The translations under genes and the position numbers were made by a program. A stretch of 64,000 bases of DNA, taken from the NCBI RefSeq assembly GCF_050946405.1, contig NZ_JBMNUS010000001.1, positions 248,001 to 312,000 of the forward strand, in the 5' to 3' direction. The notes under the pieces were generated by a model. That model did not search any database. It saw nothing but the letters and a program-made list of their open reading frames with translations, and was not told the DNA's origin. Origin of the DNA: Pseudochelatococcus sp050946405 (GTDB lineage: Bacteria > Pseudomonadota > Alphaproteobacteria > Rhizobiales > Beijerinckiaceae). Of the stretch, positions 24,017 through 33,013 are shown in pieces. Within the stretch, counting starts at the first letter, position 1. Every line of letters begins with the position of its first letter.

Positions 24017-26098
24017 TCAGCCGCCGGTCAGCGCCACCACGATGTTGTCGATTCCCCGCTCGCGCAACGCCTCGTAGGCCGCGAAAACCTCCATGTCGAC
24101 GGCATCGCCCGGCGCCGCGAGCACCACGCCGTCGGCGCGCCGGATGAGCCGGTCCGCGAGATCGCCGGTGTCATCCGCCGGCGCGGCGGCCACGATCCAG
24201 TCATAGGTCTGGTCGAGCGCGGCAAGCGCCAGTTCCGCCGCGTCGCCTGCCGGCAATCCGGCGGCGGCGGCCTGTCCGCGCTCCATCCGGTGAAGCCGCG
24301 AGCCGGGATCGCGGGCGATGATTTCCGCGAACGACGCGCGCCCCTCGACAAGATCGGCGAAGCCCGGCCTTCCGGCCTCCCGCTCTTCCGCACCGACGAG
24401 ATCGAGCAGAATCACCCGCTCCTGCAACGCAAGCCTGCGGGCCAGCGCATTCGCCGCCGCTTCGGGTGCGCCCCCCGCCGCGAGCACCAGCAAGCGCCGT
24501 CCCCGATCGGCGCGGGGCGCGACGGCGAGGCGCGCCAGCACCGCATCCAGCGCATCGCCCGCGCCACCGGCCACCCGCACCGCGGCAAAGGGCGAGCCCG
24601 GCAAGACTTCCGGCGGGGCCGACGCGGCGACAGGCGGCCCGCCGGGCGAGGTTTCGGCCTCCGGCGGATGCGATACATCCGGGCGGGCGGCCTGCTCCGC
24701 CGGCCGAACCTCGTCCGCCGCGGAAGAGACAGCGCCGCTCCCCGGCGGCGCGGACGAGCGAACAGGGGTGCGCGGACGCGCGCCCAGCAGCGACGCCGCC
24801 GACAGCGCCGCCAGCAACGCGGCGGCGAGGCCGACACCGACAGGCGCCGCGCGGTCCGGCGTGTCGGGCGCCTGCGCCATGGTCAGCACACGGGCGGCGC
24901 GCGCCTCTTCCCGCACGCGGTCGGTCTCGTCCCGCAATTTTTCACGGTCGAGCGCCAGTTGCAAGCGGGCGCGCTCCACCTCTCGGTCGAGCGCCTCCTG
25001 CCGGCGGCTGTTGTCGTCGGCCGCGGCGATGATGGCCTGCCGCAGGCGAATGCCGGCTTCAAGCTCTCCGATCCGGGCATCGAAATGGTCGCGCTCGCTC
25101 GCGAGCCGGTCAAGCGCCGATCCCCGCGCCTGCACGATCTGGTCGTCAAGATCGGCGGCACGCGCAGCGAGCAACCGCACCCGCCAATGGCGCGCCGCGC
25201 GAATCCGGCGCTCGGCGGCGAGTTCCGCCCGGAGCGTCAGGCGTTGCTCGACGAGATGGCCGAGCAGGTCCGCGCCCCCGGAGGGCAGACGGAACAGATC
25301 GTCCGAAGCGTTCATCACCTCGACGGAGGCGAGGCGACGCGTGACGGCGGCGCGCTCCGACGTCAGCGCCGCGCGTTCCGCGATCAGCAGGTCGAGGTCT
25401 CCGGCCGCGGCACGTGCCCGCCGCGCCGTTTCATCTCCCGCCGGATCGGCCCGGAACGCGGTGGCGGCGTCAAGACCCGCCTGCAACGCCTGCTGTGCCG
25501 CGGCGAGACGCAAGGTGGCGGCATGCAGCCCGCTGTCTCGTTCCGCGACCGCCGCCTGACGCCGCTCGATGTAAACCCGCACGGCCGCATTCGCCGCCCG
25601 CGCGGCGGCTTCCGCCTCGTCGGCCCGAACGGTGACGGCGAGACGGCCCGCCTCGTCCGCCGGATCGGCGGCGAACGCACGCAGAAATGCGGCCACGCGA
25701 TCCGCTTCCGAATCCGCCGCGTTCCGCGTCACGCTTCCTGGCAGCCACCGCCGGGCGAAGGCCAGCGCATCATGGGCCGCGTCGCCACGCAGCCGCCCGG
25801 TCGTCTCGGCGCCGAGGCGCGCCACCACCTCGCGCGCGAAATCGGGAGAAGCCATGATCGCCGCCGCGACCGACGGCGTATCTCCGACCCGGGCCGCGCC
25901 GCGCCCTTCGGCCAGCAGAAGCGTGGCCCCGGCGGTGAAACGCGGCGGCATCAGCATGGACGCCGATATGCCGGCGACGCAGGCGATCAGCGCGACGGCA
26001 AGCACGGCCGGAAAGCGCCGCAGCAAGGCGCGCCCGCGCCCGTCCGCGCAGGCGGAGATCACTGGCGCGGTGCAAACGGCACCTGATAGCTGCGACAT
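24017..26098 (-). CDS. Wzz-type polysaccharide co-polymerase with degenerate BY-kinase domain
   Basis: 693 residues in the ExoP/Wzc layout. A first membrane helix lies near residues 30-48, followed by a periplasmic Wzz-like part. Long Ala/Arg/Glu-rich coiled-coil segments (about 160-390) lead to a second helix near 410-430, then a low-complexity linker and a cytoplasmic nucleotide-binding-fold domain (about 520-693). That domain keeps the Walker A' strand (VILLDLVG) and the YDWIVAAAP strand, but the P-loop reads AAGGAPEAAANAL and lacks the GKS/T lysine, and there is no C-terminal tyrosine cluster. It is therefore probably a pseudokinase that sets chain length without phosphotransfer. No polysaccharide polymerase or export gene is adjacent; the nearest glycan genes are at 39.6-42.2 kb. 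Confidence 0.75.
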   Translation of the reverse strand: MSQLSGAVCTAPVISACADGRGRALLRRFPAVLAVALIACVAGISASMLMPPRFTAGATLLLAEGRGAARVGDTPSVAAAIMASPDFAREVVARLGAETTGRLRGDAAHDALAFARRWLPGSVTRNAADSEADRVAAFLRAFAADPADEAGRLAVTVRADEAEAAARAANAAVRVYIERRQAAVAERDSGLHAATLRLAAAQQALQAGLDAATAFRADPAGDETARRARAAAGDLDLLIAERAALTSERAAVTRRLASVEVMNASDDLFRLPSGGADLLGHLVEQRLTLRAELAAERRIRAARHWRVRLLAARAADLDDQIVQARGSALDRLASERDHFDARIGELEAGIRLRQAIIAAADDNSRRQEALDREVERARLQLALDREKLRDETDRVREEARAARVLTMAQAPDTPDRAAPVGVGLAAALLAALSAASLLGARPRTPVRSSAPPGSGAVSSAADEVRPAEQAARPDVSHPPEAETSPGGPPVAASAPPEVLPGSPFAAVRVAGGAGDALDAVLARLAVAPRADRGRRLLVLAAGGAPEAAANALARRLALQERVILLDLVGAEEREAGRPGFADLVEGRASFAEIIARDPGSRLHRMERGQAAAAGLPAGDAAELALAALDQTYDWIVAAAPADDTGDLADRLIRRADGVVLAAPGDAVDMEVFAAYEALRERGIDNIVVALTGG

Positions 26099-26215
26099 CG
26101 GCTACTCACCCGGACTGCTCATCCGCCTGCTCGCGAATGACCGACCGCGCCCGGCCGGATCAGTCGACAAGAAAAGCGGTTCAAGGTTGAGGTCCGGTTA
26201 ACGGCGCGCGATATG

Positions 26216-26287
26216 GAGCGGTTTGCGTTCAAGTCGACCCATCGAATTGAACGCAAGTTACGGCAGAATATAAAATTTAGAACGGCG
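26216..26287. repeat. Intergenic palindromic repeat, copy A
   Basis: A 72-base block matching 46183-46254 at 62 of 72 positions; all ten differences are transitions. It contains a perfect 10-base dyad TTGCGTTCAA (26223-26232) and TTGAACGCAA (26247-26256), followed by the AT-rich string AATATAAAATTTAG. It lies between the Wzz-like gene and the porin and resembles mosaic palindromic elements common between rhizobial genes. Confidence 0.8.
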
Positions 26288-26318
26288 AACGTTCAAACGC
26301 TTCCGTTTGAACGTTCGC
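26285..26318. repeat. 15-base-pair perfect hairpin abutting repeat copy A
   Basis: GCGAACGTTCAAACG (26285-26299) and its exact complement (26304-26318) with a 4-base CTTC loop. It occupies the place of the second hairpin in copy B (46247-46283) but with a different sequence. No T run follows, so it is not a standard terminator. Confidence 0.8.
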
Positions 26319-26333
26319 AATTCGCTCAGAACG

Positions 26334-26359
26334 AAAAACCCCGGCGCGGAGCGCCGGGG
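26334..26359 (-). terminator. Rho-independent terminator of the porin gene
   Basis: A perfect 9-base-pair GC-rich stem (CCCCGGCGC 26339-26347, GCGCCGGGG 26351-26359), a 3-base loop and five T on the minus strand (26334-26338), 30 bases past the porin stop codon. Confidence 0.93.
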
Positions 26360-26389
26360 TCCTGATCCCGATAGAACGGAGAGGCCGGA

Positions 26390-27733
26390 TCAGAAGTCGC
26401 GCTGCAGACGCAGGCGGGTCTGGATCTGGTCTTCGTTGCGGCTGCGATCGAAGACGAACTGCTTCGTAGCCGTGTTGTAGTAGCTGAAGCTGTCACGCTC
26501 GACGCGGCCGTACAGAACCTCGACACCGATGTCGAACTTGCTGACCGGCGACCAGATGAGGGCCGAACCGACCTGCCACACGCTGAAGTCGCGCAGGTTG
26601 CGGGTGCCGTAGGTCTGGGTCGCAACGCCGGTGTTGTACTCGACGTCGGTGTAGGAGCCCCAGAGGGTCGAACGGATGGACGGGGTCCAGTAGTGGACGC
26701 CGGCGGCCGTCAGGTTCCAGCCCGAAGCGGTCTTCAGGTCGGCGTTGACGACGTTGCCGTTGGCGTCGGTGACGTTGTACACGTAACCGTCGGCCACGGA
26801 GTTGGCGACGCGGCCGATCGTGACGTTGTTGCCAAGGCCGATGTAGCTCAGCGCGCCGTCAGCATAGGCGGCCTGCAGCCACAGGACGTCGCCCTTGCCG
26901 AGCTGCGGAACCTTGAGCTTCACACCACCCTGAACGGCCCAGCCGTAGGTCGTGTCGACGCGCGAACCCCATTCACCGCCCCACGGGCTGTAGATGGTGC
27001 CGGAGTTGAGCTGGTGCAGGGCACCGGAGAGCTGGGCGGAGCCCCAGTCCTGATCGACGCGGATGTTGGCGACGACATCGGGAACGCGCTGGCCGGCCAC
27101 GTCGTAGAACGACGGGTTGACCTGGCGGTTGTTGCGGTCTTCGAGCGAGATCGTCGCCGAGAAGCCCGAGCCGAACGTGGCGGTGTAAGCCAACAGATTG
27201 TTGGTCAAGTCCGAGCCGGGGGTGACGATGGCGCCCCAGTTCAGATCGGAAGCGTAGAAGTCGAAGAACGAGGTCGCGTAACCGGCGGTGATGCCGGCCC
27301 ACTGGATGTAGGCCTTGTCGACCAGCGCGCCGTTGCCCGTGCCGTCAGCGCCCGAGCGCTTGTCGATCTGGAAGCGCAAGTAAGCGCGCAGCGTGCCGTA
27401 TTCGGTCGGCGTGCGGACGTCGACGTTCAGACGGGCGCGGGCGCGCCAGCCGATCGTGTCCTGGTAACGGCCGGACTTGGCGGCGGCGTTCGTGTCGCCG
27501 AAGTTGAACGACTGACGCGGCTGCGCGTAGTAGTAGTCGGCGCGGACACGACCGCTGAGCTGGATGCAGCTATCCGTGCCGGGAACATAGAAGAAGCCGG
27601 CGCCGTGCGTGGAGCAGACGCGGACGTATTCGACGGGAGCAGCCTTCGTGACGGGAAGATCTGCAGCCTGAGCTCCGGCAACCGCGGTGAGAGCAGCGGC
27701 GGTTCCGAGGAGAAGGCTCTTCACGAGCTTCAT
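26390..27733 (-). CDS. Outer-membrane porin, Omp2b/RopA type
   Basis: 447 residues with a clear signal peptide (MKLVKSLLLGTAAALTAVAG, then AQA|ADLP). The mature start, with VEYVRVC then GAGFFYVPGTDSCIQLSGRVRADYY, is diagnostic of the alphaproteobacterial porin family PF02530. Two cysteines in this segment are typical of the family. Alternating aromatic/polar strands run to a terminal phenylalanine (RLQRDF), the sorting signal for outer-membrane beta-barrels. It forms a trimeric general-diffusion pore. GGAGG precedes the ATG and a strong terminator follows, so it is a single-gene transcript, probably highly expressed. Upstream lies a long AT-rich gap that could hold its regulation. Confidence 0.95.
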   Translation of the reverse strand: MKLVKSLLLGTAAALTAVAGAQAADLPVTKAAPVEYVRVCSTHGAGFFYVPGTDSCIQLSGRVRADYYYAQPRQSFNFGDTNAAAKSGRYQDTIGWRARARLNVDVRTPTEYGTLRAYLRFQIDKRSGADGTGNGALVDKAYIQWAGITAGYATSFFDFYASDLNWGAIVTPGSDLTNNLLAYTATFGSGFSATISLEDRNNRQVNPSFYDVAGQRVPDVVANIRVDQDWGSAQLSGALHQLNSGTIYSPWGGEWGSRVDTTYGWAVQGGVKLKVPQLGKGDVLWLQAAYADGALSYIGLGNNVTIGRVANSVADGYVYNVTDANGNVVNADLKTASGWNLTAAGVHYWTPSIRSTLWGSYTDVEYNTGVATQTYGTRNLRDFSVWQVGSALIWSPVSKFDIGVEVLYGRVERDSFSYYNTATKQFVFDRSRNEDQIQTRLRLQRDF

Positions 27734-28328
27734 TGTGTGACCTCCAGAGAGATATCGAGACCCTTACGAGAGCAGGCCGTCCCCTATAAGCCGCCTTTTC
27801 AAGAGACCGGCAGATGAAGCGCCTTTTTCTTCCGAAAACCAGTCTTGTTCCGCACCCCCCGCCGATAGACAGGTTCGTTGCGACTCATCCGATTGTCCGG
27901 TTGCCCCCGACAAGATGACCATGACCGACCGACATCGCTCATTCAATAATTATGGAACGATTATGATGCGTTTTGATACCTGTGTTGCGAAAACGCCACG
28001 CGATTACGCGATTGGAATCATATATATACCGATGTACAAATCAGCGACCCATCGATACAAAATAATATTATAAAAACAATCGGCACAGATTATTCCAAAA
28101 TATCTTATTAAAAATAATTAAAATGTTATTAAACGCCCATATGCATATAATATAATCGGAAATATTTCATGGCGCATATTTGCGCCAAAATGCTCCATAC
28201 ATGTTGCATTTTATTGTACAATTCCGCCTGGATGTTTGATGTCGAAATCTCCTTTATCGACGGGATCGGAAGCACATCGACACCCGCAAACCGGACATCG
28301 GATGCTCCTGAAGCGATCCTCCCGGGCG
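27734..28328. other. AT-rich intergenic region upstream of the porin
   Basis: About 600 bases with no supported gene. The part from about 27945 to 28260 is strikingly AT-rich (runs such as AATAATATTATAAAAA and TTATTAAAAATAATTAAAA) against a GC-rich chromosome, with many TA steps. The only open frame crossing it (28129-28449, minus) runs through a terminator and has no family features, so it is rejected. The part next to 27733 must contain the porin promoter. Confidence 0.6.
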
Positions 28329-28366
28329 AAAAAAGAAAAAGCAGCAGGTCCGGGCGGACATGCTGC
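28329..28366 (-). terminator. Rho-independent terminator downstream of the cold-shock gene
   Basis: On the minus strand GCAGCA..TCC (complement of 28356-28366) pairs with GGA..TGCTGC (complement of 28341-28351) around a 4-base loop with a 2-base internal mismatch. It is followed by TTTTTCTTTTTT (28329-28340). It lies 160 bases past the cold-shock stop codon, leaving a long 3' UTR or a separate small RNA between 28367 and 28526. Confidence 0.85.
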
Positions 28367-28526
28367 CAGAATAGATGCCACCTGCATCGCTGTTTCGAAT
28401 CATAACGATGCGTATCTGTTCGAGGCGGCGGCCCTGGAGGCTTGGGCAACGCTACCTGCTCCCGGCCCGTGATACCGGCGGGCCGGACATTTCCGTAGGA
28501 CAGAAAATCAGGCGCGGACCCGACCT

Positions 28527-29174
28527 TCAGCCAAGAGCGATATTCGCCGCCTCACGACCCTTGGCACCCGCCACGACACCCATCTGCACCCGCTGGCCTT
28601 CCGCGAGATCCGTCAGCCCCGCGCGCTGCAACGTGGAAGCATGAACGAAAACGTCCCTGCCGCCGTCGTCGGGCTGGACGAAGCCGAAACCCTTGTCGCG
28701 GTTGTACCACTTCACGGTGCCGTTGATGTCCTCGGAAGGACCTTCGATGCGCGGGGGATAGCCGCCGCCGAAACCGCCGGCGCGCGGCGGGCGGGCGGGG
28801 CGCGCCTGCGGCGGCAAGTCCTCAAGCTCGATGACCTCGGCCACCTGGGGACCCTTCGGGCCATCGCGCAGGCGAACGATCGCACGGGCGCCCGCCTCGG
28901 CGCCGTTGTGGCCGGCTGCCTCGAGGGTGCGGAGCGAAAGGAAGGCGTCGCCCGAGCCGTCCGACGCAGCCACGAAGCCGAAGCCCTTGCTCGGATTGAA
29001 CCATTTTACGGTGGCTTCAATGGCAGGCCCCGCAAATCCGCCGGTCGACTGGGCATAGTAACCGGTGTCGCTGTCGTCACGGCTCGAATGGCCATACCCG
29101 CCATCGCGCGGCTCGAAACCGTCTCTACGGGCGCCCCGCCGGCGCGCGTCACGGGAATCGTCATATCGGTTCAT
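28527..29174 (-). CDS. Tandem cold-shock-domain protein
   Basis: 215 residues: an Arg/Asp/Gly/Tyr-rich N-terminal tail (1-50), a first cold-shock domain (about 54-116), a Pro/Arg/Gly linker and a second cold-shock domain (about 150-213). Both carry the RNP1 core KGFGFV (63-68, 161-166). RNP2 is canonical only in the second domain (DVFVHA, 174-179); the first reads DAFLSL (76-81). Two-domain Csp proteins of this size are common in alphaproteobacteria and bind single-stranded RNA/DNA as RNA chaperones. The low-complexity tail could add RNA contacts or drive condensation (inference). An unusually long interval leads to the terminator at 28329. Confidence 0.93.
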   Translation of the reverse strand: MNRYDDSRDARRRGARRDGFEPRDGGYGHSSRDDSDTGYYAQSTGGFAGPAIEATVKWFNPSKGFGFVAASDGSGDAFLSLRTLEAAGHNGAEAGARAIVRLRDGPKGPQVAEVIELEDLPPQARPARPPRAGGFGGGYPPRIEGPSEDINGTVKWYNRDKGFGFVQPDDGGRDVFVHASTLQRAGLTDLAEGQRVQMGVVAGAKGREAANIALG

Positions 29175-29352
29175 ACAGAAAGATCCAACTACAGGTGGTC
29201 AATGTTAACAGGACAGGCGCCCCCGAACGAACCATTCGCGTGGCTGGCCCCTCTCCATCGCAGTTTACCGGCGACGGGGCATCATACCCTTGTTTTCGAT
29301 CTCGCGCGAGAACGTTAATGCGAGAAAATCGAGTAAACGGGCCTATAATGCT

Positions 29353-32300
29353 CTATTCGAGCACCACCAGCAGGTCTTTCGCATCCACCGAGCTGCCTGC
29401 GCTCACGAGCACCTCGCGCACCAGCCCGTCCCGCGCCGCACGCAGGGCCGTTTCCATCTTCATGGCCTCGATCGTGACCAGCACATCGCCGGCCTTCACG
29501 CTCTGCCCGGCCTGAACGGCGAGCGTGGCGATCAGCCCCGGCATCGGCGCCGCGACATGCGCGTCGTTCCCATCCTCCGCCTTGCGCCGGGCCGGCAACT
29601 GCGCCACCGCGGCGCGGTTCGGAACCTTGACGATACGCGGCTGGCCGTTGAGCTCGAAGAAGACGCGCACCAGCCCGTCCTCGCTGGTCTCACCGATGGC
29701 CTGAAGCTGGACGACGAGGGATTTTCCCTGCTCGATCTCGACCGAAATCTCGTCGCCGACCTGCATGCCGTAGAAGAAGTTCGGCGTGGGCAGCGCCGAT
29801 ACCGGGCCGTACTTCCAGCTCGTCAGCGCGAATTCGGTGAAGACCTTCGGATACATCAGATAGGACGCCAGCTCCGCGTCACTGACCGGACGGTCGATCT
29901 TGCCCTCGACCGCCTGCCGCTCGGCAGCCAGGTCGGCCGGCGCGATGAGCGAGCCCGGACGGACGGTCGAAGGCGTCTCATCCTTCAGCACCTTCTTCTG
30001 CAACGCCTCCGGCCAGCCGCCGGGCGGCTGGCCGAGATCGCCGCGCAGCATTTCCACGACGGAAGCGGGAAAGGCGATCTCGCGCGCGGGATCGAGCACG
30101 TCGGCGGGCGTCAGCTCCTGCGCCACCATCATCAGCGCCATGTCGCCGACCACCTTCGAGGACGGCGTGACCTTGACGATATCGCCGAACAGATCGTTGG
30201 CGTCACGATAGGCGCGCGCCACCTCGTGCCAGCGCGTATCCAGCCCGAGCGCCCGCGCCTGCTCCTTGAGGTTGGTGAACTGGCCGCCCGGCATCTCGTG
30301 CAGGTAGACCTCCGACGCCCCCGCCCGCAGGTCGCTTTCGAACGCGGCATATTGCGCCCGCACCGCCTCCCAGTAGAAGCTGATGCGGCGGATGGCGTCG
30401 GAGTCGAGCCCCGTCGCGCGCGCGTCGTTGTGCAGCGCCTCCACCAGCGAGCCGAGGCACGGCTGCGAGGTGAGACCGGACATGGCGTCCATGGCCGCAT
30501 CCACCGCATCCACGCCGGCGGCGACCGCCGCGAGCACGCTCGCCGCCGAGATCCCCGACGTGTCGTGCGTATGCAGATGGATCGGCAGGCCGACTTCCTC
30601 CTTCAGCGTCTTCACGAGCTTCGCCGCGGCGGCGGGCCTGAGCAGGCCGGCCATGTCCTTGATGCCGAGGATATGGCAGCCGGCGGCTTCCAGTTCCTTC
30701 GCCAGGCCGACATAATACTTCAGCGTATACTTCGGCCGCGCCGGATCATCGAGATCGCCCGTATAGCAGAGCGCCCCCTCGACCAGCCGGCCGGTCTCGC
30801 CGGCCGCGTCGATGGCGACGCGCATGTTCTCGACCCAGTTCAGGCAGTCGAACACGCGGAAGACATCCATGCCCGCATCGGCCGCCTGCCGCACGAAGTA
30901 TCGCACCACGTTGTCGGGATAGTTCGTGTAACCGACGCCGTTCGCCCCGCGCAGCAGCATCTGCAACAGGATGTTGGGCGCCCGTTCGCGCAGCAGCGCG
31001 AGCCGCTCCCACGGATCTTCCGACAGGAAGCGCATGGCGACGTCGAAGGTGGCGCCGCCCCAGCATTCGAGCGAGAACAGCTCCGGCAGGCCCTGCGTGT
31101 AGGCATCCGCCGCCGACACGATGTCGAAGGTGCGCATGCGCGTCGCCAGCAACGACTGGTGCGCGTCGCGCATGGTGGTGTCCGTGACGAGCACCCGCGT
31201 TTCGGCCTTCATCCAGTCGGCGAAGCCCCTGGCGCCGAGGCGGTCGAATATCTGCCGCGACCCCTCCGGCAGCGCCGCCGGCTGCGCACCGTGCCGGAAG
31301 GCGGGCGGCACGGGCTTGCGCGCTTCCGCCGGCGGCCGGGCGCGCCCGCGCGTCTCGGGGTGGCCGTTGACGGTGACATCGGCCAGATAGCCGAGCAGCT
31401 TGGTCGCCCGGTCGCGCTTGCGGGCGAAGGTGAACAGCTCCGGCGTCTCGTCGATGAACCGCGTGGTGTAGTCGCCCGAGAGAAAGCGCGGATGATCGAG
31501 CAGCGCCTCGAGGAAGCTCAGGTTCGTGGCGACGCCGCGGATGCGGTATTCGCGCAGGGCGCGCACCATGCGCGCGACCGCCTCGTCCGGCGACGGCGCC
31601 CAGGCCGTGACCTTTTCCAGCATGGGGTCGTAAAAGCGCGTGACCACCGCGCCCGAATAGGCCGTGCCGCCGTCGACACGGATACCGAAACCGAAAGCGC
31701 CGCGATAGGCCGTGATGCGCCCGTAATCGGGAATGAAGTTGTTTTCCGGGTTTTCCGTGGTGATGCGGCACTGGAGCGCATGGCCGTTGAGACGGATCTC
31801 CGCCTGGGGCGGAATGCCGGTCTCGGCGACATCGCCGACGTGGCCGCCTTCCGCGATGCGGATCTGCGCCTTCACGATGTCGAGCCCGGTCACGGTTTCG
31901 GTGACGGTGTGCTCGACCTGGATGCGCGGATTGACCTCGATGAAGTAGAACGCCCCCGTATCGGCGTCCATGAGGAACTCGACCGTGCCGGCGCCGACAT
32001 AGCCCGTCGCCCGGCCGATGCGCAGCGCCGCCTCGCACAGCGCGGTGCGCGTCTTGTCGTCGAGATAGGGCGCGGGCGCGCGCTCCACCACCTTCTGATG
32101 GCGGCGCTGGATGGTGCAGTCGCGCTCGAAGAGATGCACCAGCCCGCCGTGCGTGTCGCCGAGCAACTGCACCTCGACATGCCGGGCGCGACGCACCAGC
32201 TTCTCGAAATACACCTCATCCTTGCCGAAGGCGGCCTTCGCCTCCCGGCGCGCCGTCGCCACCACGCCGGCAAGCCCCTCGGAACCTTCGATAGGGCGCA

Positions 32301-32826
32301 TGCCGCGCCCGCCGCCGCCCCAGCTCGCCTTGAGCATGACGGGATAGCCGATTTCCGCCGCGATGGCCTCCACCGCCTGCGGATCGTCGGGCAGCGGATC
32401 GGAGGCCGGCATCACCGGCACGCCGACGGAAATGGCGAGATTGCGCGCCGACACCTTGTTGCCGAGCGTGCGCATGGTCTCGGGGCGCGGACCGATGAAG
32501 AGGATGCCGTTCGCCGCGCAAGCATCCGCAAACTCGGGGCTTTCCGACAGGAAGCCGTAACCGGGATGAATGGCGTCGACCTTCGCCTCACGCGCGACGC
32601 GAATCACCTCGTCGATGGACAGATACGCCTCCAGCGGGCCGAGTTGCCGACGATCGTCCTGGGCCTTGCCGACCTGATAGGCCTCGTCCGCCTTGAAACG
32701 ATGCAGGGAAAGCTTGTCTTCCTCGGCATAGACGGCGACCGTCTCGATGCCCAGCTCCGCCGCCGCCCTGAAAACCCGAATGGCAATTTCCGACCGATTG
32801 GCCACAAGCAGACGGCGTATCTTCAT
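29353..32826 (-). CDS. pyc: Pyruvate carboxylase
   Basis: 1157 residues from the ATG at 32826 (MKIRRLLVANRSEIA), the single-chain form. Biotin carboxylase domain: residues 1-460, with the ATP-grasp glycine loop KASWGGGGRGM and EVNPRIQVEHTVTE. Carboxyltransferase domain: about 530-830, with TTMRDAHQSLLATRMR and the metal-binding HLHTHDTSG. The C-terminal biotin carrier domain has EAMKMET around residue 1120, whose second Lys is biotinylated. It carboxylates pyruvate to oxaloacetate, the main anaplerotic reaction. It lies downstream of pyrC on the same strand with a 187-base gap, so co-transcription is possible but not shown. Confidence 0.98.
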   Translation of the reverse strand: MKIRRLLVANRSEIAIRVFRAAAELGIETVAVYAEEDKLSLHRFKADEAYQVGKAQDDRRQLGPLEAYLSIDEVIRVAREAKVDAIHPGYGFLSESPEFADACAANGILFIGPRPETMRTLGNKVSARNLAISVGVPVMPASDPLPDDPQAVEAIAAEIGYPVMLKASWGGGGRGMRPIEGSEGLAGVVATARREAKAAFGKDEVYFEKLVRRARHVEVQLLGDTHGGLVHLFERDCTIQRRHQKVVERAPAPYLDDKTRTALCEAALRIGRATGYVGAGTVEFLMDADTGAFYFIEVNPRIQVEHTVTETVTGLDIVKAQIRIAEGGHVGDVAETGIPPQAEIRLNGHALQCRITTENPENNFIPDYGRITAYRGAFGFGIRVDGGTAYSGAVVTRFYDPMLEKVTAWAPSPDEAVARMVRALREYRIRGVATNLSFLEALLDHPRFLSGDYTTRFIDETPELFTFARKRDRATKLLGYLADVTVNGHPETRGRARPPAEARKPVPPAFRHGAQPAALPEGSRQIFDRLGARGFADWMKAETRVLVTDTTMRDAHQSLLATRMRTFDIVSAADAYTQGLPELFSLECWGGATFDVAMRFLSEDPWERLALLRERAPNILLQMLLRGANGVGYTNYPDNVVRYFVRQAADAGMDVFRVFDCLNWVENMRVAIDAAGETGRLVEGALCYTGDLDDPARPKYTLKYYVGLAKELEAAGCHILGIKDMAGLLRPAAAAKLVKTLKEEVGLPIHLHTHDTSGISAASVLAAVAAGVDAVDAAMDAMSGLTSQPCLGSLVEALHNDARATGLDSDAIRRISFYWEAVRAQYAAFESDLRAGASEVYLHEMPGGQFTNLKEQARALGLDTRWHEVARAYRDANDLFGDIVKVTPSSKVVGDMALMMVAQELTPADVLDPAREIAFPASVVEMLRGDLGQPPGGWPEALQKKVLKDETPSTVRPGSLIAPADLAAERQAVEGKIDRPVSDAELASYLMYPKVFTEFALTSWKYGPVSALPTPNFFYGMQVGDEISVEIEQGKSLVVQLQAIGETSEDGLVRVFFELNGQPRIVKVPNRAAVAQLPARRKAEDGNDAHVAAPMPGLIATLAVQAGQSVKAGDVLVTIEAMKMETALRAARDGLVREVLVSAGSSVDAKDLLVVLE

Positions 32827-33013
32827 CCGTTTCCTCATTTATCGTTCACGCGCGCCTTCCGCGCTCTCCGCGCGCGGCGCCGCTACCGCATCCGGGCAGG
32901 CGGCCTTTCGCGCCGCACCCGTCAAACGGTTTTGTTGCCAAACAGGGTGCATTGCAAGCACCCTTTTCATTCTTGCCGGTCATCCTCGCCGGCGGGCAGC
33001 GCCCTGGAGACCG

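Noticed and set aside
28129..28449. 106-residue minus-strand open frame in the AT-rich gap
   Set aside because: It reads through a strong terminator, has no ribosome-binding site or family features, and its composition follows the local DNA.
28462..28486. CCGGCCCG/CGGGCCGG hairpin after the cold-shock gene as its terminator
   Set aside because: No T run; the hairpin with T tract at 28329-28366 is a much better terminator.
32945..32963. GGGTGC/GCACCC hairpin between pyrC and pyc
   Set aside because: T-rich only on the plus strand, where no gene ends; too short to call a terminator for pyrC.
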